Below, piece by piece: positions 42,334 to 51,204 of a DNA stretch of 64,000 nucleotides; position 1 is the first letter of the stretch, and every line of letters starts with the position of its first letter. This DNA comes from Candidatus Saccharimonadota bacterium (GTDB lineage Bacteria > Patescibacteriota > Saccharimonadia > Saccharimonadales > Saccharimonadaceae): the NCBI GenBank assembly GCA_017405245.1, contig JAFRAU010000008.1:1-64000 (forward strand). Direction: 5' to 3'. The position numbers were made by a program, and so were the translations under genes. Below the pieces are notes generated by a model, which saw only the letters and a list, made by a program, of their open reading frames with translations, had not been told where the DNA came from and did no database searches.

Positions 42334-43617
42334 ATGACATTAGAAAAAGAGAACTATATTCCGAGACTTGTTGACGAAAAAGTAGAAAAATTCTTAAAGG
42401 TTTTTGGTGCAGTATCTATCGAGGGTCCAAAATGGTGTGGTAAAACCTGGACCGGACTTAGGCATGCGGAGACGGTTTCATATTTAACTGACAATAGCAC
42501 AAAGGAATTGGCGCAGGTAGATCCTAAATATATTTTTACGGATAAAAAACCGCAGCTACTTGACGAATGGCAAGTTGTTCCGCAGATTTGGGATGCTGTG
42601 AGGCACGCTTGTGATGAATCCGGAAGGCCGGGAAACTTTATTTTAACGGGGTCTACTAGCCTAGAAAAAAGCGATGCGGAAAATGAAGTGTATCACTCTG
42701 GGACTGGGCGGATTACTACTCTTAGGATGCAACCGATGAGTCTTTTGGAGTCTGGCGATTCTACTGGTGAAGTCTCTCTTAAAAAAATGCTCGATGGTGA
42801 TTTTGTTGAAAAAAATACAGGAATGATTGAATTGCCTGACATTGCTAGCATAATTGTGAGGGGTGGATGGCCAAGCGTCATCAAAATGTCGGCGGAGGAT
42901 GCGTCCGAAGTATCTAAAAGCTATATTGATTCTGTGGTATCTAAGGATATTCACGAGAGAAAGGACCGCAAAAGAGATTCTGAAAAGATGAGAATGCTAA
43001 TTAAGTCCTTGGCGCGCAACGAGTCTTCTGTTGCAAGAAATGATACTCTTGTTAGAGATATTGAGTCTTATGAAGGCGAAAAAGAATTAATAGAAAGTAG
43101 GCACACCGTGACAGATTACCTTGGCGTTTTAGAGTCTTTATATTTGACTGCTAATCAGCCATCGTTTTCCTTGAATTATCGTTCATCTGAAAGAATTGGT
43201 AAGTCTGCAAAGAGGCACTTGGTGGATCCGTCTCTTTCTTGTGCGGTGTTGGGGCTATCACCTGAGAAACTAATGCAAGATTATCATACATTTGGACTTA
43301 TGTTCGAGTCGCTTGTGGAAAGGGATTTAAGAATATACGCAGAGTATTTAGACGGAAAGCTGTATCATTTTAGAGATAACACATCTGGCGATGAAGTAGA
43401 TGCAATTGTAGAATTTAGCGATGGGCGTTATGGTGCGATAGAAATTAAACTGGCTGATAATGCTATTTCTGATGCCAAGAAGAGCTTAGTGGAGTTTCGT
43501 GATAAAGCTGAAAAAAAGCCGGATTTTATGTGTATTGTGGTGGGACATATTGCGGCGGCATATAGAGATCCAGAGACAGGGATTTATATTGTGCCATTTT
43601 TATCTCTTGGAGCATGA
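42334..43617 (+). CDS. AAA ATPase with DUF4143 domain
   Basis: The 427-aa protein starts after GGAG. It has a modified Walker A (GPKWCGKTW near 31), Walker B-like LLDEWQ, arginine-containing ILTGSTS sensor (AAA_14) and a C-terminal DUF4143 nuclease-like region (GDEVDAIVEFSDGRYGAIEIKL). Such proteins are frequent in archaea and host-associated or reduced bacteria, with unclear, possibly mobile or defence, roles. It stands alone behind two repeat arrays. Confidence 0.88.
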   Translation: MTLEKENYIPRLVDEKVEKFLKVFGAVSIEGPKWCGKTWTGLRHAETVSYLTDNSTKELAQVDPKYIFTDKKPQLLDEWQVVPQIWDAVRHACDESGRPGNFILTGSTSLEKSDAENEVYHSGTGRITTLRMQPMSLLESGDSTGEVSLKKMLDGDFVEKNTGMIELPDIASIIVRGGWPSVIKMSAEDASEVSKSYIDSVVSKDIHERKDRKRDSEKMRMLIKSLARNESSVARNDTLVRDIESYEGEKELIESRHTVTDYLGVLESLYLTANQPSFSLNYRSSERIGKSAKRHLVDPSLSCAVLGLSPEKLMQDYHTFGLMFESLVERDLRIYAEYLDGKLYHFRDNTSGDEVDAIVEFSDGRYGAIEIKLADNAISDAKKSLVEFRDKAEKKPDFMCIVVGHIAAAYRDPETGIYIVPFLSLGA

Positions 43618-43800
43618 CGAAACCGAACAGGATTTAACGAAAAAACCGAACAGGGAACCGAACGGAATGTGAACACGAGTGGCCGTGCTGCAATCATATC
43701 TTGTTCGGTTTGTATATAATAAGTCTATTCTAATGTCAATGAACAGTTTTCCACAGATACGGTGGAAAACTAAATTTGGCTAAAAAAGTGGAAAAATAGC
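43618..43800. other. Repeat-bearing gap after the ATPase
   Basis: ACCGAAC occurs three times in 43621-43665 and inverted as GTTCGGT near 43709, so the region can fold as a terminator-like structure. Nothing coding is seen. Confidence 0.45.
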
Positions 43801-43801
43801 C

Positions 43802-44118
43802 TTGACTTTTTAGGAAAAGTTGTGCTAAACTAAGGACAAGTGGAATTACAAATACAAAAACCACAGAAAAAATTAAGAAACGAACATTAAAAAAGTTTGA
43901 GGTTGGCCAACTAGGAGTTTTGGCGCGCGTTTAGGATACGCGAAACGAAAACCGTAGGCACATCTTTTAAACACCTCCCAATTAACTCTAATGAACAACC
44001 ATCACACATTAAGTCTCTCAACGACTACGAACTCCTGTTCGTGGTGACAACGTGTGTTTTATAACAAAAACCATACAAAAACAAACACGACAAAATTTCT
44101 AGTTGGGCGATCTCAAAC
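43802..44118 (+). ncRNA. Candidate structured RNA upstream of rsmH
   Basis: A promoter (TTGACT 43802-43807, TAAACT 43826-43831, 18-bp spacer) precedes a segment closed by long-range pairing: GTTTGAG (43895-43901) with CTCAAAC (44112-44118) and CCAACTAG (43907-43914) with CTAGTTGG (44099-44106), separated by a 5x5 internal loop. Inside are CGCGT/ACGCG and CGAAC/GTTCG hairpins. No ORF of note. It is not recognisable as tmRNA or RNase P RNA. Confidence 0.5.
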
Positions 44119-44141
44119 GTCGTCAAATCCAGTATATATGT

Positions 44142-44147
44142 TATAAT
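44142..44147 (+). promoter_or_regulatory. -10 box of rsmH, leaderless layout
   Basis: TATAAT ends seven bases before the rsmH ATG. Confidence 0.6.
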
Positions 44148-44154
44148 ATATACA

Positions 44155-45042
44155 ATGGAAGAACACCACAAGCCAGTGTTACTAAATGAAGTATTGCGAG
44201 TGCTTGATCCGAAAAAAGGAGAATCATACCTTGATCTCACTGCGGGATATGCGGGTCATGCGAGTGCGATTTTGGATGTAACGCGGAATTATAAAAATTC
44301 TTGTCTGGTAGACAGGGACGATTATGCGGTGAAGGTCTTGAAGTCGAAGTACGAAAGTGAAGGCTTGAAGATTTTGCATATGGACTTTTATAGTGCGGCG
44401 CTACAATGTTTACAGTGTGGAAATACTTTTGATTTAGTACTAGCTGACCTAGGGGTGTCTTCTCCGCAACTGGATAATGGAAATAGAGGATTTTCTTTCT
44501 CTAAGTCTGGTGCTCTCGACATGCGTATGGACAGGCGGCAGGAACTTTCTGCGGCTGAGATTGTGAATAAATGGAGCGAGAGGGAACTGATTGATATTTT
44601 TGAGAAGTATGGAGAAATGAGTCCGGGGTTTTCTAGAAAGGTTGCGAGAGTCATCAGGGAAAATAGGCCTTTTTATGATACGAAGGTGCTGGCGGATGCT
44701 ATTTCTGGTAATGCGAGGCATACGCGAGTACATCCGGCGACTAAGGCTTTCCAGGCGATTAGAATTGTCGTGAATGATGAACTTTCGCAGATTGAGAAAA
44801 CCATGCCTATCTTACCGAAATTATTAAATCCGGGTGGAAGAGTGGCTATTATTACATTCCATAGTCTAGAAGATAGGATAGTGAAAGACTACTTTAAAAA
44901 TGCGAGTAGCATGGGGGAAGAGTCTGAGCTTATATTAATTAATAAAAGCCCTATTATTGCGGAGAAAGTGGAGTTAGTTAACAACCCACGAGCAAGATCT
45001 GCTAAGCTTAGGGCTGCTATTCGTAGTTCGAATAGCTCCTAG
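44155..45042 (+). CDS. rsmH: 16S rRNA (cytosine-1402-N4)-methyltransferase
   Basis: The 295-aa protein matches RsmH (MraW): HKPVLLNEVL, DLTAGYAGHASAIL (SAM site), DLVLADLGVSSPQLDNGNRGFSF and FQAIRIVVNDELSQIE, ending RARSAKLRAAIR. It methylates the ribosomal P-site and commonly opens the dcw division cluster, as here. mraZ, its usual neighbour, is absent. Confidence 0.95.
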   Translation: MEEHHKPVLLNEVLRVLDPKKGESYLDLTAGYAGHASAILDVTRNYKNSCLVDRDDYAVKVLKSKYESEGLKILHMDFYSAALQCLQCGNTFDLVLADLGVSSPQLDNGNRGFSFSKSGALDMRMDRRQELSAAEIVNKWSERELIDIFEKYGEMSPGFSRKVARVIRENRPFYDTKVLADAISGNARHTRVHPATKAFQAIRIVVNDELSQIEKTMPILPKLLNPGGRVAIITFHSLEDRIVKDYFKNASSMGEESELILINKSPIIAEKVELVNNPRARSAKLRAAIRSSNSS

Positions 45043-45105
45043 CATAGTAGGGCGACTCGTGATTGTTAAAAATAAAAAAATAAAATAAACAAAAAGGAGG
45101 CAAAT

Positions 45106-45171
45106 ATGCCACGTCAAATCATTGTCGCTAACAAATCACGCGCACAAAAAGTGAAAGTACACTTTCGCTAA
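45106..45171 (+). CDS. 21-aa basic peptide
   Basis: It has a strong AAGGAGG site seven bases before ATG and a short basic sequence (MPRQIIVANKSRAQ, then KVKVHFR). I do not recognise it. It could be a small ribosome- or RNA-binding peptide, or a leader peptide for the structured region that follows. Confidence 0.5.
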   Translation: MPRQIIVANKSRAQKVKVHFR

Positions 45172-45179
45172 ATTATTTT

Positions 45180-45404
45180 GACCCTCGTTGCTCAGAATAG
45201 AGCAGCAGGGTCTCATGTGGAGGGAAACCTCCGTCCAAGGTTAGAGCCTTGGTAGGTGTTTTATAATATATGACCTTCCCGGAGTGGACCTTAATCCACT
45301 TATAGCTCTGGATAAGACAACCACTCCGGTCTTAGGATATATAGATGACACCAAGTAATAAAATATGGGCCGGTAGTGGGAGATGCACGGAGGCCTACCA
45401 CTTT
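45180..45404 (+). ncRNA. Candidate multi-hairpin RNA after the 21-aa ORF
   Basis: Successive stems: GACCCT/AGGGTC with TGCTC/GAGCA (45180-45212), GGAGG-GAAA-CCTCC (45219-45232), CCAAGG/CCTTGG (45235-45252), CCGGAGTGG/CCACTCCGG (45279-45329) and GGTAG/CTACC (45372-45399) before TTTT. A TATAAT at 45262-45267 could mark an internal promoter. No known class is recognisable. A 10-codon ORF with AAGGA lies at 45423-45455. Confidence 0.5.
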
Positions 45405-45497
45405 TGAGTCTAAAAAGGAAAAATGATGAGAAGTAAATTTTCTAAAATTTTCTAAAATACAAACATAATATATAGGAATCGTAAAAAGGAAAAATAA

Positions 45498-45842
45498 ATG
45501 CGAAACGAATATGTATCAAGGCGAGGAATGATAAACAATTCTTGGTCTCGCAACCAAAACACAGTTAGACATACGACAAGAAGGCTGGGGAGCCTGAGTA
45601 CGGCGGCGATTTTCGGAATGATGGTGCTGATTTTGGGATTGATATATGCGACGCAGAGTGTAAAAGCGACATCCTATGATTATGAAATATCGAATGTAGA
45701 GAGTGAGATTTCTGATCTTGAAGCGAAAAAAGAAGATTTAGCCGTAGAAAGAGCAAGACTGACATCAATTGCAGCGGCAGAAAACTCCCAAGTGGCTTCC
45801 AATATGCCAGATGGACAAGTTTCTGGTTATGCTAATGAATAA
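45498..45842 (+). CDS. FtsL-like division protein
   Basis: The 114-aa protein has a basic cytoplasmic N-terminus, one transmembrane helix (AAIFGMMVLILGLIYATQS, ~36-54) and a coiled coil (ISNVESEISDLEAKKEDLAVERARL). Position between rsmH and ftsI is that of ftsL. Sequence alone would not tell FtsL from FtsB/DivIC. Confidence 0.72.
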   Translation: MRNEYVSRRGMINNSWSRNQNTVRHTTRRLGSLSTAAIFGMMVLILGLIYATQSVKATSYDYEISNVESEISDLEAKKEDLAVERARLTSIAAAENSQVASNMPDGQVSGYANE

Positions 45843-45846
45843 ATGA

Positions 45847-45852
45847 TATAAT
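45847..45852 (+). promoter_or_regulatory. -10 box of ftsI, leaderless layout
   Basis: TATAAT (in TGATATAAT) ends six bases before the ftsI ATG. Confidence 0.55.
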
Positions 45853-45858
45853 GTAGTA

Positions 45859-47589
45859 ATGAAGACTAGACTGAAAGTCTTAAAAATTGGGCTTGCTATT
45901 GCCGCGGTGGTGATACTTTTTCAGCTGTTTTTGATTCAGATTATTCAGCATAATACTTGGGTGAAACGAGCGGAAGACGAACATATCGTACAGAGTACGA
46001 TTAAAGCGCGGCGAGGGGAAATCTACTTGATGGATGGTGAGACACCGACGGTCGCAGTCATGAACGAGACAGTATATTCGGTGATTATTGATCCGATGCT
46101 GGCGGATAAAACAGAGGTAGAGACGGCTTTGAAGCCGATTTTGGGTAACAATTTGACGAGTAGTTTTGATGAGGCATTTTCGGATAAGACGCGGCGATAT
46201 TATGTGCTAGCGAGAGGAGTGAAACGTGAAGCGGCGGAGAAGGTACGTGACGCGGGGGTGGCTGCGGTGTATCTGAAACAGGAAAATGCGAGAGTGTATC
46301 CTGAGGGGCAGATGGCATCATCTCTGCTTGGGTTTGTGAATACCGAAGGTAAGGGGCAATACGGAGTAGAAGGGGCACTAGATAAAGAGCTGTCCGGAGA
46401 AGACGGGATACTCAAAACGGTGACAGATGTGAATAATGTAGCACTGTCGATTGGTGATGATAACGTACGAGTGCCGGCAAAAGATGGTAAAAACGTGGTA
46501 CTTTCGATTGATAGAAATATACAATATAAGATGGAGCAATATTTAAAAGAGCAAATGGAAAGCTCAAAAGCAGAACATGCGGCTGGACTAGTGATGAATC
46601 CGAAGAATGGGGAAGTTTGGGCGCTAGCGAATCTACCAACGTATGATGCGGCAAACTATGCAGAAGTGGAAGATGCAAGTGTATTTGTAAACGAACCGCT
46701 AGAAAGTGCTTATGAGCCGGGTTCGATGTGTAAGACTTTCTCTTTTGCATCGGCAATAGACCAGGGAAAAATGACGCCACAGTCGACTTATGTAAATAAT
46801 GGCTATTTGATGGTGGATGAGTGGAAAATCGAAAATGCCTATAAGGGGATGCTTGGAACGATTACTATGCAGACGGGGCTAGATTATTCGTTAAATACAT
46901 CATCAATGACGGCATTAATGTGGCTAGGTGGGAATCCGAATCAGATTACGCAGGCTGGAAAAGATTTATTATATCAGTACTATCATGATAAATTTGGGTT
47001 TGGTGAATATACGGGTATTGAATTATTCGAGGCGCCGGGTGTAATAACAAAACCGGATGCAGAAGACGCGTACAATTCTAGATATGCGAATATGACATTT
47101 GGACAGGGTATGCAAATTACAATGATGCAGCTTGCGGCGGCATTTTCTTCGGTAATAAATGGAGGTGATTTTTTCCGACCGACGGTGGTGGCCGGGGAAG
47201 TAACGGAGACAGGAGAGTTTTTGTATCAAGATTTTCCGGAGGCAGTGCGGACAACTATCTCCGCGGAGACCTCTAAGACGATGCGAGAGATGCTGTACAA
47301 TGTCCGGTCGTATAAGCGAACGCAAGGAATAGATAAGCCAGGGTATTATGTGGGTGGTAAGACTGGGACAAGCCAGGGAATTAAAGACGGTGCATATACA
47401 TTTGATGAAACGGTAGGAAACTATATCGGATTTGGCGGGGCAAGTGACGGAAACTTGCCAGAGTATGTTATAATGGTAAAGATATGGGGGGAAGGCAAGA
47501 AGATGGAAGGCGAGAAGGATGCTATGCCAATTTTCGACAAAATGAGCCAATATATGATAGACTATTTACAAATAAAACCAGGGAACTAA
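45859..47589 (+). CDS. ftsI: Peptidoglycan transpeptidase FtsI (PBP3-like)
   Basis: The 576-aa protein has an N-terminal membrane anchor (KIGLAIAAVVILFQLFLIQII), a pedestal domain (KARRGEIYLMDGE; ARVYPEGQMASSLLGFVN) and a transpeptidase domain with SxxK (EPGSMCK, ~294), SxN (YSLNTSS, ~354) and KTG (GGKTGTSQG, ~500). It crosslinks septal peptidoglycan with FtsW. Confidence 0.94.
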   Translation: MKTRLKVLKIGLAIAAVVILFQLFLIQIIQHNTWVKRAEDEHIVQSTIKARRGEIYLMDGETPTVAVMNETVYSVIIDPMLADKTEVETALKPILGNNLTSSFDEAFSDKTRRYYVLARGVKREAAEKVRDAGVAAVYLKQENARVYPEGQMASSLLGFVNTEGKGQYGVEGALDKELSGEDGILKTVTDVNNVALSIGDDNVRVPAKDGKNVVLSIDRNIQYKMEQYLKEQMESSKAEHAAGLVMNPKNGEVWALANLPTYDAANYAEVEDASVFVNEPLESAYEPGSMCKTFSFASAIDQGKMTPQSTYVNNGYLMVDEWKIENAYKGMLGTITMQTGLDYSLNTSSMTALMWLGGNPNQITQAGKDLLYQYYHDKFGFGEYTGIELFEAPGVITKPDAEDAYNSRYANMTFGQGMQITMMQLAAAFSSVINGGDFFRPTVVAGEVTETGEFLYQDFPEAVRTTISAETSKTMREMLYNVRSYKRTQGIDKPGYYVGGKTGTSQGIKDGAYTFDETVGNYIGFGGASDGNLPEYVIMVKIWGEGKKMEGEKDAMPIFDKMSQYMIDYLQIKPGN

Positions 47590-47602
47590 ACTAGGAGAAA
47601 AG

Positions 47603-48634
47603 ATGCTAGAAATGAAAATTAGTAATGAGATGTTTTACGGGTTATTACTAGCACTGGGCTCATTTCTTTTGGCGATGTTTCTGACGCCAATCTATACACA
47701 TTTTGCGTATAAGTATAAGTTCTGGAAGAAGCAGAAAAAGACGACAGTAGACGGAAAGCTTTTGCCGATAATGACAAAACTTCATGCGCATAAATTTAAG
47801 CGCGTTTTTCCGACGATGGCGGGAATCGTCGGCGTGATAACAGTAGGAGTAGTGACGTATTTCTGTAACTGGGATAGGGGCCAGACATGGTTGCCACTGT
47901 TAGGATTTCTCGGCGGGGCATTTGTGGGACTGATTGACGATCTTATCAATGTATTTGGTGATGGGCATGGAGCAGCAGGGCTGAGGGCGCCGGTGAAATT
48001 TGCGATGATTACAGTAGTAGGAGTGGCGCTAGGATGGTTTTTCGCGGTCAAGCTGGGATGGAGTTCGATTCATATTCCATTTATTGGGGAGTGGGTTTTG
48101 CCGGAATTTTTGATGATAGCGATATTTGCATTTGCGGTGGTGGCGACATCTAATGCGGTTAATATTTCTGATGGGCTTGACGGTCTCGCGGGAGGGCTAA
48201 TGATGGTAGCTTATGGGGCGTTCGGAATTATTGCACTGTTCCAAGGACAATGGATGCTTGCAGGATTCTGTTTGACGGTAATGGGGTGGCTACTCTCGTA
48301 TGTGTGGTTCAACGTGCCGCCAGCGAGATTTATGATGGGGGATGTCGGGTCATTTGCACTGGGGGCAGGTCTTGGGGTAGTGGCGATGATGACAAATTCG
48401 TTCTTTTTACTTCCGATTATTGGTGGACTTTTAGTTGTGGAAGCAGGGTCATCACTGTTACAGATTATTTGGAAAAAGGTATTTAAGCATAAACTACTGA
48501 TTTCTGCGCCAATTCACCATCATTTAGAGGCTAAGGGGTGGGGCGAGGCTAAAATTGTGATGCGATTTTGGGTGATAGCTGGAATTTTGGCGCTGATTGG
48601 AGTATTTGTAGCAGCAGCTGGGGGAATAGTGTAA
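47603..48634 (+). CDS. mraY: Phospho-MurNAc-pentapeptide translocase MraY
   Basis: The 343-aa polytopic protein has about ten hydrophobic segments. MraY motifs: FPTMAGIVG, GLIDDLINVFGDGHGAAGLRAP, NAVNISDGLDGLAGG, MGDVGSFALG and PIHHHLEAKGWGEAKIVMRFW. It makes lipid I. GGAG precedes the start. Confidence 0.95.
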   Translation: MLEMKISNEMFYGLLLALGSFLLAMFLTPIYTHFAYKYKFWKKQKKTTVDGKLLPIMTKLHAHKFKRVFPTMAGIVGVITVGVVTYFCNWDRGQTWLPLLGFLGGAFVGLIDDLINVFGDGHGAAGLRAPVKFAMITVVGVALGWFFAVKLGWSSIHIPFIGEWVLPEFLMIAIFAFAVVATSNAVNISDGLDGLAGGLMMVAYGAFGIIALFQGQWMLAGFCLTVMGWLLSYVWFNVPPARFMMGDVGSFALGAGLGVVAMMTNSFFLLPIIGGLLVVEAGSSLLQIIWKKVFKHKLLISAPIHHHLEAKGWGEAKIVMRFWVIAGILALIGVFVAAAGGIV

Positions 48635-48724
48635 GTGGCGTGGGGCTTTCTTTCGGAAAGAAACCTAGTGTGATTTGAAAGTCAGGACACGCGCCTGACT
48701 TTCAAATGGTATGAGGAGTTGTGG

Positions 48725-48730
48725 TATAAT
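48725..48730 (+). promoter_or_regulatory. -10 box of ftsW, leaderless layout
   Basis: TATAAT ends six bases before ATG 48737, which decides that start over the upstream TTG 48719. Confidence 0.6.
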
Positions 48731-48736
48731 AGTGTT

Positions 48737-49945
48737 ATGCGTAAGCATAAGAGCGAAAGATGGATTGCAGTTCTGACGCTGATTTTGATGGCGATAGGGC
48801 TGATTGTGATATATGCAATTGGTCCGCAGAGGGCGAATTTTATTAATGCGACGGCCGCGCCAGAAGACCAGATAGGGGTGAATAGTTTTTTTGTTAAGCA
48901 ATTAATTTCGGTGACTTTATCAGTAGGAGTGTTTATCTTTGCGTTTAAATATCCGTATGACAAACTAAGAGAATTTTCTAAGTGGATAATGCTTGCGGGG
49001 TTGGTGCTTTCAGCGGTACTTTTGGTTTCTTCGTGGATGAACTTGCCACTAGCGGTCTGCGAGATGGGCGGTTGTAGATGGATAAACGTAGGCGTAACGA
49101 CGTTTCAGCCAGCAGAAGTCTTAAAACTTGGGCTAGTGTTATACCTGGCACAGCTTGCGGCTAAGTGGAAGAAAGAAGGGAAGCTAGAAAGTAGAGATTT
49201 CTTACAACCATATCTAATTGTGTCGGTGCTAGCACTAATCTTTACGGTGGTATTTCAAAAAGATTTGGGAACAGGAATTGCGGTAGCAGCAATAATACTT
49301 GGAATCTTATTTATGAGCGGAATTAAAATCCAGTATTTTGTGGCGGTACTTTTAGTTTTTCTAGCGGCGGGACTGGCGTCGATTGTAATGTCACCACATA
49401 GGTTAGAGAGGATGGCGACATTTTCTGGTGATGGAAGTACAGATGAGAATTATCATATTGACAATGCTAAAATGGCGATTGGAACTGGCGGGCTATTTGG
49501 TGTGGGAATAGGGAATAGTGTGCAGGCAACGGGGTATCTGCCGGAGTCGATTAATGACTCGGTGTTTGCGGTAATGGGGGAAACATTTGGATTTGTAGGA
49601 CTTGCAGTGATTGTACTAGTGTTCTTTTTACTACTGGCGAGGATATTAAAGGTGTCTTCTGGGCTTGATACAGAGCGGAGCCTGGTGGTGATAGGAGTGT
49701 TCTCCTGGGTGGCAGCGCATGTAATTGTGAATATTGCCTCGATGACTGGGTTGATTCCGCTAACAGGTATAACGTTGCCACTGCTTTCTTATGGTGGAAC
49801 AAGTATGGTGTTTATTTCGTTTGGACTTGGATTGGTTTTGCAACTTTCGTGTTATACTGGAAGAGAGGTAAAAAGAAATGAAGATATTAGTGGTCGGCGG
49901 GGGGTCCGGGGGACATATTACGCCAGCCGTCGCGGTAGTGCGTGA
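48737..49945 (+). CDS. ftsW: SEDS glycosyltransferase FtsW
   Basis: From ATG 48737 the protein is 402 aa with about ten membrane helices. SEDS motifs: TTFQPAEVLKLGLVLYLA, QKDLGTGIAVAA, ENYHIDNAKMAIGTGGLFGVGIG and PLTGITLPLLSYGGTSMVF. It polymerises lipid II at the septum with FtsI. Its last 68 bases overlap murG. Confidence 0.94.
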   Translation: MRKHKSERWIAVLTLILMAIGLIVIYAIGPQRANFINATAAPEDQIGVNSFFVKQLISVTLSVGVFIFAFKYPYDKLREFSKWIMLAGLVLSAVLLVSSWMNLPLAVCEMGGCRWINVGVTTFQPAEVLKLGLVLYLAQLAAKWKKEGKLESRDFLQPYLIVSVLALIFTVVFQKDLGTGIAVAAIILGILFMSGIKIQYFVAVLLVFLAAGLASIVMSPHRLERMATFSGDGSTDENYHIDNAKMAIGTGGLFGVGIGNSVQATGYLPESINDSVFAVMGETFGFVGLAVIVLVFFLLLARILKVSSGLDTERSLVVIGVFSWVAAHVIVNIASMTGLIPLTGITLPLLSYGGTSMVFISFGLGLVLQLSCYTGREVKRNEDISGRRGVRGTYYASRRGSA

Positions 49946-51203
49946 AATTTTGAAGTTAAAACCAAGAGCCAGAGTGGAGTTCTGGACGGATAGGAAGTAC
50001 TACAAAAATGTTGTAAAAATTACAACAGAAATAGGGGTAGGCTGGGGTGATGAGGCTCGACTTTCTGGTAAAAGGCAGTATATTAGAGTGCGTAAGGTGA
50101 TGGCGGGAAAATTTCACCGCTATGCCTCTTGGAAATTGAAAGATTATTTTGAGAATTTTGGCACTACCCTAAAAGATATAGTGTGGGGGAATATCGTAGG
50201 GTTTTTTGGATTTATTGGAGGTATATTCCAAAGCTTTTTTAGGATGGTCTTAAAAGAAAATCGGCCAGATGTGATTTTTTTGAAAGGTGGATTTGTGGGT
50301 CTGCCAGTAGGGCTAGTTGCGAGGTTGCTTAAAATACCATACGTGGTACACGAAAGTGATGCGGTGCCGGGGTTGGCTAATAGGATACTAATGCGGCACG
50401 CTAGGGTGGTCGCTTTGTCAGGGCATTCTTCTTCGTCAGCAGATGCGCTTCTCGTTCGCGGTACAAAAAGTACCGCTCACTCCGATGCTCCTGCTTCCTC
50501 GAATAATACTCCTGACAGAGCGACCAAGAGTACTGCCCAATCTGTGGTGGTGACTGGTGTGCCGGTGGCGCCGGAATTTAGGGTGGTAAGTAAAACCCGC
50601 CAGGAACAGCTAAAAAAAGCTTTTGGTTTCCCAGTAGACAAACCGCTAGTAGTGGTAACCGGCGGAAGCCAGGGGGCGCTCCATATTGATGAGGCGATAC
50701 GAGAAATTTTGCCGGAAATGCTAAAATTTGCTAGCGTGGGCCTAGTGGCAGGTAGAAAATTATATGAAGATATGGTGGACCTTAAAAAATACGAGACGTG
50801 GGATAAAGCAAAGCTACAATCTAACTTTCGAATGTGGGCATTTAATTCGGCGATGCATGAGTTGCTTGGTGCAGCAGATGTAGTAATATCGAGGGCTGGG
50901 GCGACGACAATTGCGGAGCTTGCCGCTCTGAAAAAAGCAGTAATTTTAGTGCCGTTTGAAAAATTACCTGGTAGCCATCAGGTAAAAAATGCAGAAAGAC
51001 TAGTAGAGATGGGCGCAGTAGCGATGATAGGTGATGAGAGAATGGTAGAACAACCAGGAGTGTTACTAGAATTAACACAGAAATTAGTAAGCAAACCAAA
51101 AATTAGAGAAGATTTGGCTCGAAAACTGCATGAGACGTATAAGCCAGAAGCAGCGCTTGATCTTGCTAAAATTTTAATTAGTGAAGCGCAGGACGTAATG
51201 TAA
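49878..51203 (+). CDS. murG: UDP-GlcNAc transferase MurG with insertion
   Basis: The 441-aa protein starts with the family N-terminus MKILVVGGGSGGHITPA, supported by GAGGT, although this lies 68 bp inside ftsW. Other motifs: DVIFLKGGFVGLPVGLVA, VHESDAVPGLANRI, VVTGGSQGALHIDEAI and SRAGATTIAELAALKKAVILVPF. It makes lipid II. It is ~80 aa longer than usual; about 40 residues (~187-226) form a Ser/Thr/Ala-rich insert between the two domains, with a duplicated ATKSTA/GTKSTA motif. A second extra segment (~45-120) is Lys/Phe-rich and membrane-like. Confidence 0.93.
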   Translation: MKILVVGGGSGGHITPAVAVVREILKLKPRARVEFWTDRKYYKNVVKITTEIGVGWGDEARLSGKRQYIRVRKVMAGKFHRYASWKLKDYFENFGTTLKDIVWGNIVGFFGFIGGIFQSFFRMVLKENRPDVIFLKGGFVGLPVGLVARLLKIPYVVHESDAVPGLANRILMRHARVVALSGHSSSSADALLVRGTKSTAHSDAPASSNNTPDRATKSTAQSVVVTGVPVAPEFRVVSKTRQEQLKKAFGFPVDKPLVVVTGGSQGALHIDEAIREILPEMLKFASVGLVAGRKLYEDMVDLKKYETWDKAKLQSNFRMWAFNSAMHELLGAADVVISRAGATTIAELAALKKAVILVPFEKLPGSHQVKNAERLVEMGAVAMIGDERMVEQPGVLLELTQKLVSKPKIREDLARKLHETYKPEAALDLAKILISEAQDVM

Positions 51204-51204
51204 T

